A stretch of 64,000 nucleotides of DNA from an uncultured Lachnospiraceae bacterium (GTDB taxonomy: Bacteria > Bacillota > Clostridia > Lachnospirales > Lachnospiraceae), in assembly GCA_947305245.1 (NCBI GenBank), contig CAMZDG010000008.1, positions 1 to 64,000 on the forward strand. The letters run 5' to 3'. The translations under genes and the position numbers were made by a program. Position 1 is the stretch's first letter. Each line of letters starts with the position of its first letter. The notes beneath the pieces are model-generated. The model was given only the letters and a program-made list of their open reading frames with translations, was not told where the DNA came from and ran no database searches. Below are positions 61,015-64,000 of this stretch, piece by piece.

Positions 61015-61695
61015 ATGAGGCGGTGGTTGCGCGGATTGATATTCTTGGACGTATTTCTTTTCTTCTTTGGTCTTTTGGTCATGGCTTCGCAGTGGATCAC
61101 GTTGCCTGCGTCAGGGCGCGTCCTGGGACGGGGCGCCGAGGCAAAGAAGATCGCCCTGACCTTTGATGACGGGCCACATCCCACTTATACAACGCTATTA
61201 TTGGACGGACTAAAGGAACGTGGCGTGCCAGCCACGTTTTTTGTTACCGGAGAGCATGCATCGCTCCATCCGGATCTCATTCTCAGGATGCAGGCGGAGG
61301 GGCATCTGATCGGAAATCATACCTACAGCCACTTACAGCTTCGCGCAGACAACCGGCAGGAATTCGCAGGGGAGATCCGACGGACGAATGAGATCCTTTA
61401 TGACATTACGGGGGAGGAGACCTTGTACGTGCGCCCGCCCTATGGCAGCTGGGATCGCTCGCTGGAGAAAGAGCTGAACATGTTTCCCGTGCTATGGACC
61501 ATCGATCCGACGGACTGGAGCTGCCTGAATGCGGACACGGTGACAATGCGCGTGGTGAAAAAGGCCAAGGAGGGCAGCATCATTCTTTTGCATGATTATT
61601 ATAAGACGAGCGTGGAGGCGGCGCTGCAGATCGTGGATGCGTTGCGGAAGGAAGGCTATGAGTTCGTGACGGTGGACGAAATTTTAATGGAGTGA
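61015..61695 (+). CDS. Polysaccharide deacetylase (NodB domain), membrane-anchored
   Basis: 226 residues. An N-terminal hydrophobic anchor (about 8-24) is followed by a NodB/CE4 domain with TFDDGPHPTYT (catalytic and metal Asp), NHTYSHLQL (two metal His), RPPYGSWD and SIILLHDYY. It removes N- or O-acetyl groups from extracellular glycans, probably peptidoglycan, which can confer lysozyme resistance. It is transcribed alone. Confidence 0.9.
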   Translation: MRRWLRGLIFLDVFLFFFGLLVMASQWITLPASGRVLGRGAEAKKIALTFDDGPHPTYTTLLLDGLKERGVPATFFVTGEHASLHPDLILRMQAEGHLIGNHTYSHLQLRADNRQEFAGEIRRTNEILYDITGEETLYVRPPYGSWDRSLEKELNMFPVLWTIDPTDWSCLNADTVTMRVVKKAKEGSIILLHDYYKTSVEAALQIVDALRKEGYEFVTVDEILME

Positions 61696-61834
61696 GAAAG
61701 ACCAAAATCTGCACGATAATGAAAAGTATCGTGTGCCATTACGGAATATATTAGGCGGGAAAGTTGTGATAAGATGAAATTAGCTTTTAATAAATCGTTT
61801 TTAACCTATCTATTACAAAGGGGGAATCGAAAAT

Positions 61835-63841
61835 ATGAAACCAGAACGAAAACGAAGGTTGTCCAGAGGGTTGGCAGTGCTCCTTAGTGCATCCATGATC
61901 CTGTCGACGGCAGGATGCGGGGGCGGAGCACAAGGCGCGGAGAGCTCTGCAGAGACGGAGACTAGCATTACGCAGACAAGCTCGCAGGCGCCCGATCAGT
62001 CAAGTGAAGGAGGAAGTGAGGCCTTGCCCAGTCAGGAGGTGCAGGCGCCGGTCACTGCAAAGATTGACGATCAGGGGAAACCCATCTGGGACTTCGATGA
62101 GTTCGTGAATGCAGAGTGGAAGGCAGAGAATCAAGGCGACGAGTCGAACACTCACGCTTGGGAACTCGATGACATGATCGCGGATCAGGTGAAGGAGCTC
62201 CTGGAGCAGGCTAATCTCGATGAAATGTCGCCGGAGGATGATTTTTATAAAATCGTGACTTTCTATCGGCAACTGTCGGATGAAAGCACTTATGACCAGA
62301 GGATCAAGACCATTAAGGCGCACCTTGCTCCCATTGAAAAGGTAGGGAAGCTCGACGACCTGTATAAGCTCTACCGCGACGAGGAGTATTCCATTTATAA
62401 CGCCCTTCTGTATTATACGATCAGTGCGGACGGATATGGCCAGAACATGACCTGGGTCGATCCCATGGGTCTGACGGATCATGGCACTTTGGACGAACAG
62501 GCTGAGTGCATGGAACGCCTTCTGGGATATTTTAGTAAGATCGGTTATGATCAGGCGAAGGCGAAGAAGAAGGTTGAGAACGCCTTAAAAGTGGACCTGA
62601 TGATCAATAATTTCAAAAAGAGCGTTGAGAACGTCGGATATTGGTATTATATCGGGCAGGACCAGCTGGATCAGGAAAAGGTCGGCATTCCGGTGATCAG
62701 TATTCTGAGTGATCTGGGGGCTTTGCCGGAGATAGAGATGTATCTTGGACTCCTGGAAGGCATGGCCTTCCTGCGGGATCTCTATCAGCCTGAAAACATG
62801 GAAATACTTCGCGACTTCTATTATTGCACGGCGCTCTCTTTCCTGTCGCGCCGCACGTTGACCATCATGGAGGAACCCGATGACGCGATGGCCCTGATCA
62901 TGACCTATGCAAGTGATCCCTTGACCAAGGAGTATCAGAAGGCTTATATTGCGGACGAGACGATCGAGGATGCCAAGGAAATGCTCGAGGACATCAAGAA
63001 GTATGAGAGACTGGTGGTTGCTGATTCCGAATGGCTGACGATCCACGGCAGGGAGCTGGCAAGACGAAAGATCCTCCGGATCACGCCCTTCTTTGGAGAG
63101 AATGGCCATCTCAATGAGCTGACCGATTATGTGCTCACGAATAACGTTGTGGAGAACGTGATCAATCTTCATAAGCATAACCGCAATTTTTCAGAGTCGC
63201 AGCTTGCTGATTTCTATGAGGATCGTTCCACCTTTGACGGAATGATGCTGCAGCACAATGCCTCTTATTACGCCAAACTGAATTCGATCAGCATCGCCGT
63301 TGGTTATCTTTCCAACCCCGACTGCTCGAAGGATGCACCGTACGAGGTGAGACTGGCGTGTCTTGGAGAGACGATGGCACATGAGATCTCGCACGCATAT
63401 GATCCGAACGGAAGCTATTATGACGATACCGGATATTATGATCCCTGGATGAAAGAGGAGGAGATGGAGCGATATGAAGAGCGCGTTCAGAAGATCGCCG
63501 ATTTCTTCGACGGCATGGAAGTGGATTATGGCGAAAAGTTAAGCGGAGAACGCGTGAGCGCTGAGACCTTTGCGGATCTGATGGCAGTCGAGGTTTGCCT
63601 GAGGGCTCTCGCAGAGAGAGAGGATGCAGATTATGACCTCTTCTTCCGTTCCTATGCGAAGGAAAGGGCAAGCTATTACGTCAAGGACGACATGGATTAC
63701 ATCATCGGCGACACGCACCTGCCCGGAAAAGAAAGGGTCAATTATATCTTAGGCCAGTTTGATAAATTCTATGAGATCTATGACATTGATGAGAACAGTC
63801 CTTACTTCGTGCCGAAGGAGGATCGTCTGCCGGCATTCTAA
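61835..63841 (+). CDS. M13-family zinc metallopeptidase lipoprotein
   Basis: 668 residues. The lipoprotein signal ends at STAGC (Cys28), followed by a Ser/Glu/Gln-rich linker (about 30-80). The M13 neprilysin-like domain has the zinc site MAHEISHAYDPNG (His516, His520) and the third ligand Glu577 in SAETFADLMA, with Asp581. The family's final motif with a substrate-binding Arg would be near residue 640 (KERVNYILGQ). It cleaves peptides at the cell surface. The ribosome binding site AAAGGGGG fits ATG 61835. A terminator-like hairpin follows. Confidence 0.9.
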   Translation: MKPERKRRLSRGLAVLLSASMILSTAGCGGGAQGAESSAETETSITQTSSQAPDQSSEGGSEALPSQEVQAPVTAKIDDQGKPIWDFDEFVNAEWKAENQGDESNTHAWELDDMIADQVKELLEQANLDEMSPEDDFYKIVTFYRQLSDESTYDQRIKTIKAHLAPIEKVGKLDDLYKLYRDEEYSIYNALLYYTISADGYGQNMTWVDPMGLTDHGTLDEQAECMERLLGYFSKIGYDQAKAKKKVENALKVDLMINNFKKSVENVGYWYYIGQDQLDQEKVGIPVISILSDLGALPEIEMYLGLLEGMAFLRDLYQPENMEILRDFYYCTALSFLSRRTLTIMEEPDDAMALIMTYASDPLTKEYQKAYIADETIEDAKEMLEDIKKYERLVVADSEWLTIHGRELARRKILRITPFFGENGHLNELTDYVLTNNVVENVINLHKHNRNFSESQLADFYEDRSTFDGMMLQHNASYYAKLNSISIAVGYLSNPDCSKDAPYEVRLACLGETMAHEISHAYDPNGSYYDDTGYYDPWMKEEEMERYEERVQKIADFFDGMEVDYGEKLSGERVSAETFADLMAVEVCLRALAEREDADYDLFFRSYAKERASYYVKDDMDYIIGDTHLPGKERVNYILGQFDKFYEIYDIDENSPYFVPKEDRLPAF

Positions 63842-63867
63842 GCTTATGAATGGGCAGGCGTTAACAT

Positions 63868-63907
63868 AAAAGAGCGCTCCCTGCGGGTTAGCCCGGGGGA
63901 GCGCTTT
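63868..63907. terminator. Terminator between convergent genes
   Basis: AGCGCTCCC/GGGAGCGCT stem with an inner CGGG/CCCG hairpin, flanked by AAAA on the left and TTTT on the right. It can act on both strands. Confidence 0.8.
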
Positions 63908-63944
63908 TGCGTGGTCTGTCCATGTAAATTGTCCGTGAAGTGAT

Positions 63945-64000
63945 TTATACGGTCTTTAGGTCGAAATCGAAATAGTTCACGGCATTGTTATAGCTTACGT
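63945..64000 (-). CDS. C-terminal end of a minus-strand gene (partial)
   Basis: Reading inward from the window edge, the minus-strand frame ends ...VSYNNAVNYFDFDLKTV and stops at 63945-63947. The position just beyond a bidirectional terminator supports a convergent gene whose body lies outside the window. Too little is visible to name it. Confidence 0.4.
   Translation of the reverse strand, partial: VSYNNAVNYFDFDLKTV

Overview
The window looks like a chromosome segment of a Gram-positive, anaerobic gut or rumen bacterium of the class Clostridia, most likely a Lachnospiraceae member. This is inferred from gene content: tig-clpP-clpX-engB order, LytTR/DUF3021 partners, holin-like toxin peptides, LacI-sensor GGDEF proteins, HD-GYP proteins and AGGAGG ribosome binding sites. 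Coding density is high and most genes are on the + strand. No phage, integrase, transposase or CRISPR array is present.

Layout. 1-6.7 kb: end of an unknown Gly/Ala/Lys-rich protein, a double Nudix protein, a GH2 beta-galactosidase and a membrane-fused spermidine synthase-like protein. 6.7-9.6 kb (minus strand): an ABC transporter with its LytTR regulator and DUF3021 membrane partner, behind a promoter carrying LytTR-type direct repeats. 9.6-14.7 kb: an AT-richer accessory stretch that starts at a tRNA-Leu gene. It holds two copies of a holin-like toxin with a convergent antisense RNA, a third decapitated leader copy, covarying hairpins, a duplicated tRNA 3' end, a gene fragment and small orphan genes. 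14.7-23.1 kb: a lipoprotein, then a MacB-type ABC transporter, a serine hydrolase and a two-component system. 23.2-26.8 kb: a sugar-activation operon with a GHMP kinase between two nucleotidyltransferase paralogues, one of which has lost its catalytic motifs, plus twin VOC proteins. 26.8-33.1 kb: two HD-GYP proteins with a D-lactate dehydrogenase between them. 33.2-38.1 kb: a broken Rpn-type nuclease gene, then a Yxl-like ABC operon with a YtrA-type GntR regulator. 38.1-43.5 kb: the housekeeping block tig, clpP, clpX, engB and an AI-2E-family transporter. 43.6-49.2 kb: an atypical response regulator, an SPFH/zinc-ribbon protein, a NatAB-like exporter, mntP and a cold-shock gene with a structured leader. 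49.3-64 kb: a membrane-anchored EIIA-like protein without the catalytic His, a LacI-sensor/EAL/beta-helix protein, clpB behind two tandem-repeat arrays, a LacI-sensor/GGDEF protein, a RACo-like protein, a polysaccharide deacetylase and an M13 peptidase lipoprotein.

How the parts work together. Four proteins of cyclic di-GMP signalling (two HD-GYP, one EAL, one GGDEF) lie within 33 kb. The EAL and GGDEF proteins share the same cytoplasmic sugar-binding-type sensor and flank clpB, so they look like an opposing pair. The strongest candidates for an undescribed system are the repeated holin-like toxin/antisense RNA module with its self-masking leader, the LacI-EAL-beta-helix protein, the kinase operon with a catalytically dead nucleotidyltransferase, and the three-way-junction leader of the cold-shock gene.

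All assignments come from reading the sequence and from memory of protein families. No database search or folding program was run.
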